A stretch of 64,000 bases of DNA, from positions 1-64,000 of the forward strand of contig CACMKG010000005.1 of the NCBI GenBank assembly GCA_902614235.1, read 5' to 3'. Shown here one piece after another: positions 1 through 9,192 of the stretch; the first letter of the stretch is position 1; each line of letters starts with the position of its first letter. The position numbers and the translations under genes were made by a program. The notes beneath the pieces were generated by a model. That model was given only the letters and a program-made list of their open reading frames with translations. It was not told where the DNA came from and ran no database searches. Origin of the DNA: an uncultured SAR86 cluster bacterium (GTDB taxonomy: Bacteria; Pseudomonadota; Gammaproteobacteria; Magnimaribacterales; AG-339-G14).

Positions 1-2
1 AC

Positions 3-254
3 AGGGCAGGAAATATAAATTCAGGCGTTCCCGCTTGTACGGGTTGTCACGGTGCTAAAGGAAAAGGCATAGAATCTGCTGGATATCCAATGTTGGGTGG
101 TCAAAAGGCTGAATACGTAGTTACTTCTCTCATTGCCTATCAAAATGGTAACAGAGGACACGACACCAAAGGAAAATCAATGCAAGGAATAGCTGCCAGA
201 CTTACATTAGAAGAAATTCAAGCAGTGGCTAATTATGTCTCAGGTCTTTACTAA
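3..254 (+). CDS. c-type cytochrome, probably cytochrome c4 C-terminal domain (5' truncated by window edge)
   Basis: Frame 3 reads RAGNINSGVPACTGCHGAKGKGIESAGYPMLGGQKAEYVVTSLIAYQNGNRGHDTKGKSMQGIAARLTLEEIQAVANYVSGLY*; CxxCH haem motif; located directly before dsbA as in many gammaproteobacteria. Not in the ORF track because it has no start in the window. Confidence 0.85.
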   Translation, partial: RAGNINSGVPACTGCHGAKGKGIESAGYPMLGGQKAEYVVTSLIAYQNGNRGHDTKGKSMQGIAARLTLEEIQAVANYVSGLY

Positions 255-867
255 ACTTTTTGCCTTTTCTTTAATTTTTCTTCTAAGCGCTCAGTGCTCC
301 GAAGCGGCGGACAAGTATAAGCCTGGCAGGCATTATGAGGTTTTATCGCAGCCAGTTTTAACTAGAGATAATTCCAAGGTCGAAGTCATTGAATTTTTTT
401 GGTTTGGCTGTGGCCATTGCTTTACCTTAGAAGGCTCTTTGACCGATTGGAAAAAAGAATTACCTAGTTCAGTTGATTTTTACAGGTATCCGGTCATCTG
501 GAATAAAATGGTTGAAACTCATGGAAAGCTATTTTTTATTGCTGAGGCTCTAAACAAACCAGAGATAATTGATGGTGTTTTCTCTGCCATTCATATTCAA
601 CAAAAAATGCTTGCCTCAGATAAGGAGATTATTCCTTTTATTAAGACCTACGGAGTTTCAGAAGAACAGTATGTTGGCTTAATAAATTCCTTTGGTTTGA
701 AAAATAATGTAAAAAAAGCCGATCTTTTTGGTCAAAAATACGGTATAAAAGGCGTCCCAACTTTCATTGTGAATGGTAAATACGCTGTTTCTGGAAATCG
801 CGAGATAGGAACAAAGGATTTACTTGATGTAGTTGATTTTTTAATAGCGAAAGAAAGAAAACAATAA
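235..867 (+). CDS. dsbA: thiol:disulfide interchange protein DsbA
   Basis: Signal peptide, FFWFGCGHCFTLE thioredoxin-fold CxxC motif, GVPTFIVNGKY cis-Pro region. Confidence 0.93.
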   Translation: MSQVFTKLFAFSLIFLLSAQCSEAADKYKPGRHYEVLSQPVLTRDNSKVEVIEFFWFGCGHCFTLEGSLTDWKKELPSSVDFYRYPVIWNKMVETHGKLFFIAEALNKPEIIDGVFSAIHIQQKMLASDKEIIPFIKTYGVSEEQYVGLINSFGLKNNVKKADLFGQKYGIKGVPTFIVNGKYAVSGNREIGTKDLLDVVDFLIAKERKQ

Positions 868-1695
868 ATGAGTAAATACAAGTCGAACCTGTTCATTCCG
901 GGGCACACCCTTGACCGATTGGAGCGTGGCTTAAACAGCAATGCCGATGCCTTAATCATCGACTTAGAAGATGGTTGCCCTGCTGATAAAAAGATATTAG
1001 CCCGAGAAGAATTAATTAATCTTCTTAAAGAAAATGCTTTTACCAAACCAGTTTTTATCAGAGTCAACGATGCGATGGATGCCATCGGAAGAGAAGATAT
1101 CGATGCCATTTCTCCATATCAAGATCAGATAGAAGCAATAATTCTTCCTAAAACTCAAAGTTTTGACTTTTTAGCAACCTTAGCTCCAATGATCGATTTT
1201 TCAAATAAATTGGTGCCCTTAATCGAAACACCAAGAGCAATTGATACCGTAACGCAAATCGCTGCCTTTAAAGATGTCGTTGGATTATTTTTTGGAGCTG
1301 CCGATTCCTCGGCTAGCTTGGGATGCAAGCTTGCATGGGAGCCTTTGTTATACGCTAGACAAAAAGTAGTGCTAGCAGCAGCAATGTATAACTTATTCAC
1401 CATCGATGCGCCGTTTTTTTATATCGATGATAAAGAAGGGTTAAAAAAAGAAGCAGAAGCAGTTAAAAATTTAGGCTTCACAGGTAAAGCAGCTATTCAC
1501 CCTGATCAAATTGATTTTATCAACGAATCTTTTGCCCCTACTTCTGAAGAAATTGCTGAAGGTAAAAAAGTCTTAGAAGAGTATCAAAAATCAGGCGGGG
1601 GCGCAGTTAAGATTGATGGCCAGATGGTTGACGAACCAATAGCTGAAGCTATGAGGCTCAAAATTTCTCTTGGAGAAGAAGAAAACGAAGACTAG
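868..1695 (+). CDS. HpcH/HpaI aldolase / CitE-like CoA ester lyase
   Basis: SNLFIPGHTLDRLERGLNSNADALIIDLEDGCP, FIRVND, LPKTQS, AAIHPDQ motifs of the CitE-like family. Confidence 0.88.
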   Translation: MSKYKSNLFIPGHTLDRLERGLNSNADALIIDLEDGCPADKKILAREELINLLKENAFTKPVFIRVNDAMDAIGREDIDAISPYQDQIEAIILPKTQSFDFLATLAPMIDFSNKLVPLIETPRAIDTVTQIAAFKDVVGLFFGAADSSASLGCKLAWEPLLYARQKVVLAAAMYNLFTIDAPFFYIDDKEGLKKEAEAVKNLGFTGKAAIHPDQIDFINESFAPTSEEIAEGKKVLEEYQKSGGGAVKIDGQMVDEPIAEAMRLKISLGEEENED

Positions 1696-1700
1696 ATTCT

Positions 1701-2894
1701 ATGTCGTCACCCCTTAAAGGAATTAAAATTCTCGATTTAACGCACATGTTGGCTGGTCCTTATGGGACTATGGTTTTGGCTGATCTTGGCGCAGAGATTA
1801 TAAAAATCGAGCCTCCATTGAAAGGAGAGATAACAAGAAACCTGTTAAAAAACGATCCAGATTACTCTGTAGATGGAGTGGGTGCTTATCATTTAACACT
1901 TGGAAGAAATAAAAAAAGCTTAACCTTGGATCTAAAATCTGATCCGGGAAAGCATATTTTTTACCAATTAGTAAAAAAGGCCGATGTCGTCATAGATAAC
2001 TTTAGCTCAGGTGTTACGAAACGACTTAAAATCGATCACGAAACTTTAAAGACTCACAATGAGAAAATTATTTCTTGCTCGATAAGTGGTTTTGGCGAAG
2101 ATGCTGAGTCAAACAGACCTGCATACGACAACGTCATCCAAGGTGTGAGTGGTCTGATGTCTTTAACCGGCTTGAATCAAGAAAATCCAGTAAAGTCAGG
2201 AGTTCCAATAAGTGATTTATCGACTGGGCTCTTTGCCATCATTGGCATATTGACAGCTCTTAGAAAAAAAGAAGTAACTGGAATTGGTGAGAAAATTGAT
2301 ATATCTATGTTGGATTGTCAGGCTAGTTTATTGAATTACATGGCCACCATGCATTTAATTTCTGGGAAAGATCCAGAGCCTATTGGAAACGAACATCCTG
2401 TGCATACCCCCTTTAATTCATACAAGACCGCCGATGGTTTTATAATTTTGAGCGTTGTACATGAGGATTTTTGGCCCAACCTAGTCAAAGCTTTAGACTT
2501 AAAAGATTTAGACAAAGAGGAATATAAATCTGCCACTGGCAGGTCAAAAGATAGAGTCGAAATAGACTCAGTACTGCAAAAAATATTTATTACTAATTCG
2601 TCCGATCATTGGTTGAAGATATTAAATGATCATCGAGTACCTTGCGGGCCGGTAAATAAATTGTCCGAGGTTTTTAATGATCCAGATTTGATCAAAAGAG
2701 ACATGATTGTTGAAGTCATACAACCTTCAGGGAAAGCAGTCAAAATGCCTGGCAACCCTCTAAAGATTGGAGATGCCAAAACAGAATATAAAAGTTCTCC
2801 AGAATTAGGCGAACATTCTGCTGAAATTCTTAACAATTGGTTGGGAATGACTGACGATCAAATAGCAGAGCTAAAAGAAGAAAATATTATTTAA
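1701..2894 (+). CDS. CaiB/BaiF family (class III) CoA-transferase
   Basis: LKGIKILDLTHMLAGPYGTMVLADLGAEIIKIEPP N-terminal signature; full length 397 aa. Confidence 0.92.
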   Translation: MSSPLKGIKILDLTHMLAGPYGTMVLADLGAEIIKIEPPLKGEITRNLLKNDPDYSVDGVGAYHLTLGRNKKSLTLDLKSDPGKHIFYQLVKKADVVIDNFSSGVTKRLKIDHETLKTHNEKIISCSISGFGEDAESNRPAYDNVIQGVSGLMSLTGLNQENPVKSGVPISDLSTGLFAIIGILTALRKKEVTGIGEKIDISMLDCQASLLNYMATMHLISGKDPEPIGNEHPVHTPFNSYKTADGFIILSVVHEDFWPNLVKALDLKDLDKEEYKSATGRSKDRVEIDSVLQKIFITNSSDHWLKILNDHRVPCGPVNKLSEVFNDPDLIKRDMIVEVIQPSGKAVKMPGNPLKIGDAKTEYKSSPELGEHSAEILNNWLGMTDDQIAELKEENII

Positions 2895-2928
2895 TAATAA
2901 CTTGGACTACCTCTATAATGCTCATCAA

Positions 2929-3546
2929 ATGAGCTTAACTAAAAAACTAATAATTCTATTAACTTTTTTTGCAAGTCTTGCGATGTCTTCTGATATGCGT
3001 GAATCCGCAATTGAAGAAAGAACCAAACCTATGGGTTCAATATGTTTGAAAGGCGATGGTTGTGGAATCTTAAGTGCTGGCCCTGGTTATAAAGTCAACC
3101 CTTTAGCTGCGATGACTGGTGCAGCGGTTGAAGTAAGTTCTAATAAAATTGCCTTATCGGAGGGTCCTGAGCACGAAGTTAAAATGCTTAATTCAGGAGC
3201 GGATGGAATAATGGTTTTCGAACCAGCAGTGATAAAAATTTCCAAAGGCGATACGGTCAATTTTGTAGCAACGGATATGTCTCATAATTCTGCATCTCTT
3301 GATGAGATGATTCCGGCAGGAGCAAATTCTTGGAATGGAGCCTTGAGTCAAGACATTAGCATTACTTTTACTGAGGAAGGAGTTTATGTCTATCAATGCA
3401 CGCCTCATGCCATGATGGCTATGGTTGGTGTCATTCAAGTTGGCGAGGCTGTTAATTTGGATGCAGTGAAAGCGGAAGCCAGTCAGAAAAAATCTATTTT
3501 TGTATCCAATACCGACCGTCTAGACGAGTATCTTTCACAGCTTTAA
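2929..3546 (+). CDS. plastocyanin/pseudoazurin-like blue copper protein with N-terminal extension
   Basis: MVFEPAVIKISKGDTVNFVATDMSHNS...GVYVYQCTPHAMMAMVGVIQVG cupredoxin copper-site motif (C-x-P-H-x4-M). Start moved from 2902 to the ATG at 2929 that begins a typical signal peptide (MSLTKKLIILLTFFASLAMS). Confidence 0.88.
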   Translation: MSLTKKLIILLTFFASLAMSSDMRESAIEERTKPMGSICLKGDGCGILSAGPGYKVNPLAAMTGAAVEVSSNKIALSEGPEHEVKMLNSGADGIMVFEPAVIKISKGDTVNFVATDMSHNSASLDEMIPAGANSWNGALSQDISITFTEEGVYVYQCTPHAMMAMVGVIQVGEAVNLDAVKAEASQKKSIFVSNTDRLDEYLSQL

Positions 3547-4274
3547 AAAGCAGCAATTGTAGATTCTAAGTCTTTCCAATTTCTAACTTCTGGGACATGG
3601 CATTTTTGTCCATCGGGCCAAGAGTTCTCCAAAGCATTAAGCCATATTGCTTTGAATCCAACATTAAGTGCCCCTTCGATGTCATTCACAGGATGATCAC
3701 CCACATGACAAATTTCATTCGCTTTGAGTTTTGTGATCGACATAGCTTCTTCAAACATTTTGGCACCAGGCTTACTGTCATTGACCATTTCTGCATTCAA
3801 ATAAAAATCAAACAGATGATCAATACCTAAAGTTTTAATGCTTGCATTGCCGTTAGTCAAAACTCCCAGTTGGTAAGTCTCTTTTAGTTTTTTTAAAACT
3901 TCCAGCACATGATCAAAATAAGTTACCTTATGGCGCTCATCTAAAAAAATTTTAAAGGCCTCTTCAGAATCTTTCAAAGCAGCAGAATTTTCAACACCAT
4001 TTTCCAGCAACAATGTCTCAATTACTTTTTTTCTTAACTCAGACAATCTATTTGCTAAGGAGGGCTCAGCTTTAATAAGCGTTTGCCACATTTCTCTTTC
4101 TTTTTTACTAAAAAGGATTCCATCCATTTGGGGATGTCTTTCGATCAACCAATCATTTGAAAGTTTGTGAGAATTCATAATGACGTCATAGAGAGGCCAT
4201 AAGGTGTCATCTAGATCAAAAGTAACTGCTTTAATGGTCATATTATTTTTTGGCATGAGGATGGCTTTTGTCAT
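3543..4274 (-). CDS. yigB: HAD-superfamily hydrolase (YigB-like phosphatase)
   Basis: AVTFDLDDTLWPL HAD motif I, LTNGN motif II, HVGDHPVNDIEGA motif IV; downstream of xerC as in E. coli. Confidence 0.85.
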   Translation of the reverse strand: MTKAILMPKNNMTIKAVTFDLDDTLWPLYDVIMNSHKLSNDWLIERHPQMDGILFSKKEREMWQTLIKAEPSLANRLSELRKKVIETLLLENGVENSAALKDSEEAFKIFLDERHKVTYFDHVLEVLKKLKETYQLGVLTNGNASIKTLGIDHLFDFYLNAEMVNDSKPGAKMFEEAMSITKLKANEICHVGDHPVNDIEGALNVGFKAIWLNALENSWPDGQKCHVPEVRNWKDLESTIAAF

Positions 4275-5133
4275 AAACCTTAGCCAAATGCTGAAAATCT
4301 AATTTTGTATAAATTTGGGTAGTGGATAAATTAGCATGGCCAAGAAGTTCTTGTACAGCTCTTAAATCACCGCTTGATTCCAGAATATGAGAGGCAAAAG
4401 AATGTCTCAGCATATGGGGATGAATATATGGCAACCCCATCTTGCTACTCATTTTTTTCAAGCCATTTTGCACCGACCTTTGACTTAGCCTCTTTCCTAA
4501 ATTATTAATAAATATTGCTCTCTCATTGTTCTCAACTCGAGCATCACGATGTTTGAACCAAATTTTGATAGCTTTTATAGCTTTTGAACCAATTGGGACT
4601 TCTCTTTCTTTTTGCCCTTTTCCTAAGACTCTGCACATTTGACCTTCAATGGAAAGATCGTTCATATCCAACTGACATAATTCAGAAAGCCTCAAACCAG
4701 AAGAATACAACAATTCAGCAATAGCTTTGTCTCTGAAGTCGCCCCAGGTTTTCGGTTCAAATTGCAACAATTTATTTACCATATCTGTATCCAAAGCTTT
4801 TGGTAAAAGTGAATTCAATTTAGGCGCAGAAATACCAAGTATGGGGTTTTCTTTTGTTAAACCCTCTAGGCTTAAATACTTATAGAAACTTCTCAATGAA
4901 GATAAGATCCTAGCAACGCTTCTTGGGCTTAGTCCTTGACGTCTATAGGCCCCAATGAAGTTTCTGATATCCGCTTGTTTTAAATCCGACCAAGAGGAAA
5001 ATTTTTTTTCAGAAAGAAAGTTATCAAATTTGAGCAAATCATTTTCATAGCTTTTTATAGTATGGTCTGAGTAGTTTTTGGCATTCTTAAGATAATTTAA
5101 AAAGTTTCTAATATCTTTATGCATCAATCTCAC
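4243..5133 (-). CDS. xerC: tyrosine recombinase XerC
   Basis: SAM-like N-terminus, HMLRHSFASHILESSGDLRAVQELLGHANLSTTQIYT catalytic region; dapF-DUF484-xerC-yigB context. Start may be the ATG at 5124. Confidence 0.93.
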   Translation of the reverse strand: MRLMHKDIRNFLNYLKNAKNYSDHTIKSYENDLLKFDNFLSEKKFSSWSDLKQADIRNFIGAYRRQGLSPRSVARILSSLRSFYKYLSLEGLTKENPILGISAPKLNSLLPKALDTDMVNKLLQFEPKTWGDFRDKAIAELLYSSGLRLSELCQLDMNDLSIEGQMCRVLGKGQKEREVPIGSKAIKAIKIWFKHRDARVENNERAIFINNLGKRLSQRSVQNGLKKMSSKMGLPYIHPHMLRHSFASHILESSGDLRAVQELLGHANLSTTQIYTKLDFQHLAKVYDKSHPHAKK

Positions 5134-5803
5134 CTAAAAGAGAGTCAATCTGATGGCTCAAAACAGCTAATACAAATTCTAAGAATAAAGTATCACTGTC
5201 TTCAGTGAATTTACCTGTTTTCGTACTTCCTAGAGCTAAAGTACCTGCAATTTTATCGGAGGAAAGCTTACAAATTGCGCCTTCTTCAACCATTGCTTTG
5301 CTTCCAAAAACCAATGCCGAAAGTTCAGATTTTAATCCTCCCAAATAAATCGTATTTTCTTTGAATACCTTTGAAAAAATAGGAGTAGCTATTTCTGGTG
5401 AGATTATTTTCTCCGCAGATAAATCATAAAGCTCTTCCTGGGTGAAAAAAAATAACTTACATTTTTCTGTACCAAATTCTTTTTTAAAGAATAACTCAAC
5501 TTGATCGCTAAGATTATTTAAGTTCTTTGCTTTAAGAATTACCAAAATTAATTTTTGAACTTTGATAAATAACTTTTGATTAAATTCAGCGTTTGTTAGA
5601 AATTCACTTAACTTAGAATTTGTAAGCAAACTTTTCTTTTTGATTATTTCAACTTGTTTTTCAATCAAAGACACAGCCTCACCGCTTTCGTGTTTTATGT
5701 CTAAGTCTTCTAAAGAATCTGGGTTCTTTAAAAAAAAGTCTGGGTTTTCGCTTAAATATTTAATAACTTCACTTTCAGATATTTTTTTACCAAAGATACT
5801 CAT
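5117..5803 (-). CDS. DUF484 family protein
   Basis: MSIFGKKISESEVIKYLSENPDFFLKNPDSL... DUF484 N-terminus; between dapF and xerC. The track start (5980) overlaps dapF out of frame; the ATG at 5803 overlaps the dapF stop (ATGA) and is preferred. Confidence 0.85.
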   Translation of the reverse strand: MSIFGKKISESEVIKYLSENPDFFLKNPDSLEDLDIKHESGEAVSLIEKQVEIIKKKSLLTNSKLSEFLTNAEFNQKLFIKVQKLILVILKAKNLNNLSDQVELFFKKEFGTEKCKLFFFTQEELYDLSAEKIISPEIATPIFSKVFKENTIYLGGLKSELSALVFGSKAMVEEGAICKLSSDKIAGTLALGSTKTGKFTEDSDTLFLEFVLAVLSHQIDSLLGEIDA

Positions 5804-6618
5804 ATCTTCAATGTTACCGCTTTTGCTCTGTAGTTCGCAGTGCCGGTTAGAGAAACTTTTCCAGAAGATAAATCCGTTTCCGTTTCTAAAAATCCTTCGT
5901 TGAAATTTACTTTGATTTTTTGACTCAAATTCCTTGTTTTTCGCCCAATTATCGCAGCAGCACAAGCACCACTTCCACAAGCTTGGGTTTCGCCAACACC
6001 TCTTTCGATAACTCTCAGGTTTATTTCTGAATCATTGATGCTGTTGGCAAAGCCTACATTGACACCGTCTTTAAAAATTCCACTTTTCTGTAACGCCGCC
6101 CCAACTTCTGGCACATTGAGCTCTTTATCGTAATTGAAAATTACTGCATGAGGATTGCCTACGGAAACCGCGTCAAAAAATATTTCTTTGTCATTAAAAC
6201 TAAAAGAATTAATGTCGTCATTTTTGATTCCAATATCTTCAGATTCAAAACTAATATTGAACATATCAACTTTCAATTGATTTTTTTTCGTATTGGAAAC
6301 AATGACAAGATCGTTTCCGACCATAAAATTTATTTGATCAGAAAAAACTAATTTTTGATCAAAAATATATTTGGATATGCAGCGAATACCATTTACACAG
6401 TTTTCTGCCTCACTTCCATCTTTATTGAAAATTTTAATTTGAAAATCAAATTTACTATTACTAGGAGGTAAGATGAGCATAATTTGATCGATCGAAAAGC
6501 CATGATCAAAATTCAATACTTTGGAAATTTCTTTAGAACTTTGTTCGAAGAATTGAGTAACTCCATCGATAACAACGAAGTCATTTCCTAGAGACTCCAT
6601 GTATTGAACTTCCAACAT
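5800..6618 (-). CDS. dapF: diaminopimelate epimerase
   Basis: MESLGNDFVVIDG, GSEAENCVNGIRC and VGETQACGSGACAAA catalytic Cys motifs. Confidence 0.96.
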   Translation of the reverse strand: MLEVQYMESLGNDFVVIDGVTQFFEQSSKEISKVLNFDHGFSIDQIMLILPPSNSKFDFQIKIFNKDGSEAENCVNGIRCISKYIFDQKLVFSDQINFMVGNDLVIVSNTKKNQLKVDMFNISFESEDIGIKNDDINSFSFNDKEIFFDAVSVGNPHAVIFNYDKELNVPEVGAALQKSGIFKDGVNVGFANSINDSEINLRVIERGVGETQACGSGACAAAIIGRKTRNLSQKIKVNFNEGFLETETDLSSGKVSLTGTANYRAKAVTLKI

Positions 6619-7839
6619 TCAAATATCCTCTAATTGTAAAGTATCCTCAAAACTCTCTGCTTTTCTAATCTCAGAAAAATTAGTTCCTGAAACTAATATT
6701 TCTGCCGGCTTTAGGCGCAAATTATAATTCGAACTCATACTCGATCCGTATGCACCGGCGGAATATATAACTAGATGATCGGCTTCTTTAGCTGAGATAG
6801 AAAAATCGTCCCCAAAAGAATCAGCGGTTTCACACACCGGACCGACTATGGAGAAGATAGCATCTTCATTTTCACTAGAAGAAATATTTTCTATTTTGTG
6901 TCTGGCATTATAAAGAGAAGGGCGCATGAGATCGTTCATGCCTGCATCAACAACTATAAATTTTCTTTGACCATTTTCTTTAATACCTATTACTTTAGTG
7001 ATGAGTACTCCAGCCTGAGCAATCATTGATCTTCCCGGTTCTAAAAGAAGATCGTATTTTCCTGTTTTATTTTTAATTTTTTTAACAAGTTCTGAGGGAT
7101 CAAAATTAGTTTGCATTTCGTAATCAATTGCCAATCCACCGCCAACGTCTAAATGATCAATAGGGTGACCTAGAGCCTCCATTTTACTTGCAAGGCCTTG
7201 CAATTTTGACAATAGCTCCAAATAGAGTGCTGTATCGGTAATTTGTGAGCCAATATGAGCTGTCAATCCAACCAAATTAATTTGTTCCTTTGAAAATTGT
7301 TTTGCTAAAAGCAATGCTTCTTCCTCTGACATACCAAATTTACAATCTGCCTTCCCTGTTTCAATGTAGGGATGAGTGTCGCCTTCCATATCTGGATTGA
7401 TTCGAAAAGAAATCCTAGGACTTTTATTTAAATCAATTATGTTTTTCAATTCAAAAGCAGATTCCACATTTATAGAGTAAATGTCTAAGTCGGCAGCTAA
7501 TTTTAACTCCGTACTAGTTTTGCCAACCCCTGAAAAGACAATCTTTTTTGGGTCAGCTCCTGCTTTTATTACCTTTTGTAACTCACCACCGGAAACAACA
7601 TCAAACCCCAATCCTTTCTCCACAAAACTTCTTAATATATTTAGATTATTGTTAGCTTTCACCGAGTAACAAACCAAGTCAGAAGAATCCATATTCGACA
7701 TGTAAGCTTCGCACGAGGCATCTAAGCTCGCTTTTGAATATAGATAAAACGGAGTAGGAATTTCTCTTGTTATTTCCTCAATTGAAATATCTTCAAGGAA
7801 TAATTTTCCTTCTTTAAAAGTGAAATTATCTGGTCTCAT
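6619..7839 (-). CDS. lysA: diaminopimelate decarboxylase
   Basis: YSVKANNN PLP-Lys motif, HIGSQI, LDVGGGL, LEPGRSM; adjacent to dapF. Confidence 0.96.
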   Translation of the reverse strand: MRPDNFTFKEGKLFLEDISIEEITREIPTPFYLYSKASLDASCEAYMSNMDSSDLVCYSVKANNNLNILRSFVEKGLGFDVVSGGELQKVIKAGADPKKIVFSGVGKTSTELKLAADLDIYSINVESAFELKNIIDLNKSPRISFRINPDMEGDTHPYIETGKADCKFGMSEEEALLLAKQFSKEQINLVGLTAHIGSQITDTALYLELLSKLQGLASKMEALGHPIDHLDVGGGLAIDYEMQTNFDPSELVKKIKNKTGKYDLLLEPGRSMIAQAGVLITKVIGIKENGQRKFIVVDAGMNDLMRPSLYNARHKIENISSSENEDAIFSIVGPVCETADSFGDDFSISAKEADHLVIYSAGAYGSSMSSNYNLRLKPAEILVSGTNFSEIRKAESFEDTLQLEDI

Positions 7840-7939
7840 GGTTGATAAAGTTTTCTGTTGGTAATGACAAAGGTCCCTTCACACCGCAAGCGGAGAAAGA
7901 TATTAGAACGAGAAAAGTAAATACAGCTATTTTTTTCAT
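7826..7939 (-). CDS. lptM: small lipoprotein LptM (YifL-like)
   Basis: My own translation of the minus strand: MKKIAVFTFLVLISFSACGVKGPLSLPTENFINHETR* (37 aa). Lipobox FSAC followed by the GxKGPL motif characteristic of LptM/YifL; conserved position just upstream of lysA/dapF. Below the ORF-track length cutoff. Confidence 0.88.
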   Translation of the reverse strand: MKKIAVFTFLVLISFSACGVKGPLSLPTENFINHETR

Positions 7940-8070
7940 TTTTAAAATCCTCTCTATTCAATGATGAGGCGGTTTCTCATATTGTATAGGATCAAAGTCG
8001 TGTTTAGACTTTTCTTGCTTGGATTTTGTTCTTACTTTTTTAGACTCTTTGGAAGTTTTTTTCAATTCAG

Positions 8071-9165
8071 TTAATAATAAACAGACTGAGCATATTTACT
8101 TTCAAAAGGAATTATTTCATCAAAGCGTTCTTCTCTAATTTTTTTAACCCAGTCAGGGTCTGACAACAGCGCTCGACCGACGGCGACCATGTCGAATTCT
8201 TCGGCATCTAACCTGCTGACGAGTTCATCTATCGGCGCACTTTCTACTGCATCCTCGCCCGCATATAGACCAATAAAATCTGATTTTAAGCCGACACTTC
8301 CTACGGTGATCGTTGGTAGGCCGGAAATCTTTTTGGTCCAACCCGCTAGATTAAGGTCCGAACCTTCAAATTCAGGTTCCCAGTATCTTCTATTGCTTGC
8401 ATGAAAAACATCGACGCCGGCATCAACAAGAGGCATGAGAAATTTTTCTAATTCGTCCGGAGTGTGTGCCAATTTTGCTTCGTAGTCTTGTTGCTTCCAC
8501 TGAGAAAATCTAATTGCAATTGGGAAATCTCTTCCTATTTCTTTTCTCGCTCTTTTGATAATTTCACAAGCAAATTTTGTTCGTTTGTCGATTTCGCCTC
8601 CGTAAGTATCATCTCTTTGATTGGTACCTTCCCAGAAGAAATTATCAATCAGATAGCCATGCGCGCCATGCAATTCAACACCATCAAAGCCAAGATCTTT
8701 GATTTTTAAAATATCTTTGACGAAGCACTCAATCAACATTTCAACCTCATCAGCTGTCATTGCGTGAGCAGCTTGTTTGTTAGTATTAACCAAACCAGAT
8801 GGGGTGTAACCGGGCACTTTTGGATCTGGAGCCATGCCCTCTTTTCTCATAGCACCAACATGCCAAAGTTGTGGAAAAATTTTTGAACCTTCGGCCTGCA
8901 CTACTTCAATTATTTTTTTCCAACCTTCATCTGCTTTATCCTGAAATCCAGGTACATTTGGGTAACCACTTGATGACGGGTGACTGACTTCAACACCCTC
9001 GGTAATTATCAAGCCCACCTCTCCCGCAGCACGTCTTTGGTAATAATCTTTAACATTATCTCCAGGGATGCCATCTGGAGACATCATGCGAGTCATCGGA
9101 GCCATCGCAATCCTATTGGGCACCTCTAGTTTATTAATTGTTATTGGTTTAAATAAAGATTTCAT
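8071..9165 (-). CDS. NADH:flavin oxidoreductase / Old Yellow Enzyme family
   Basis: LFKPITINKLEVPNRIAMAPMTR, FDGVELHGAHGYLIDNFFWEGTNQRDDTYGG, VGRALLSDPDWV. Confidence 0.93.
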   Translation of the reverse strand: MKSLFKPITINKLEVPNRIAMAPMTRMMSPDGIPGDNVKDYYQRRAAGEVGLIITEGVEVSHPSSSGYPNVPGFQDKADEGWKKIIEVVQAEGSKIFPQLWHVGAMRKEGMAPDPKVPGYTPSGLVNTNKQAAHAMTADEVEMLIECFVKDILKIKDLGFDGVELHGAHGYLIDNFFWEGTNQRDDTYGGEIDKRTKFACEIIKRARKEIGRDFPIAIRFSQWKQQDYEAKLAHTPDELEKFLMPLVDAGVDVFHASNRRYWEPEFEGSDLNLAGWTKKISGLPTITVGSVGLKSDFIGLYAGEDAVESAPIDELVSRLDAEEFDMVAVGRALLSDPDWVKKIREERFDEIIPFESKYAQSVYY

Positions 9166-9192
9166 AATGTTCTCCTAAAATTTGAAACTTTT

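Noticed and set aside
732-1403. Antisense ORFs at 732-1109 and 1155-1403 and other short ORFs nested opposite long genes throughout the track
   Set aside because: Fully overlap well-supported coding sequences, no family motif, no RBS; chance open frames.
5804-5980. N-terminal part of the 287-aa ORF (MWKWCLCCCDNWAKNKEF...)
   Set aside because: Out-of-frame read of the dapF 3' region; the real DUF484 start is the ATG at 5803.
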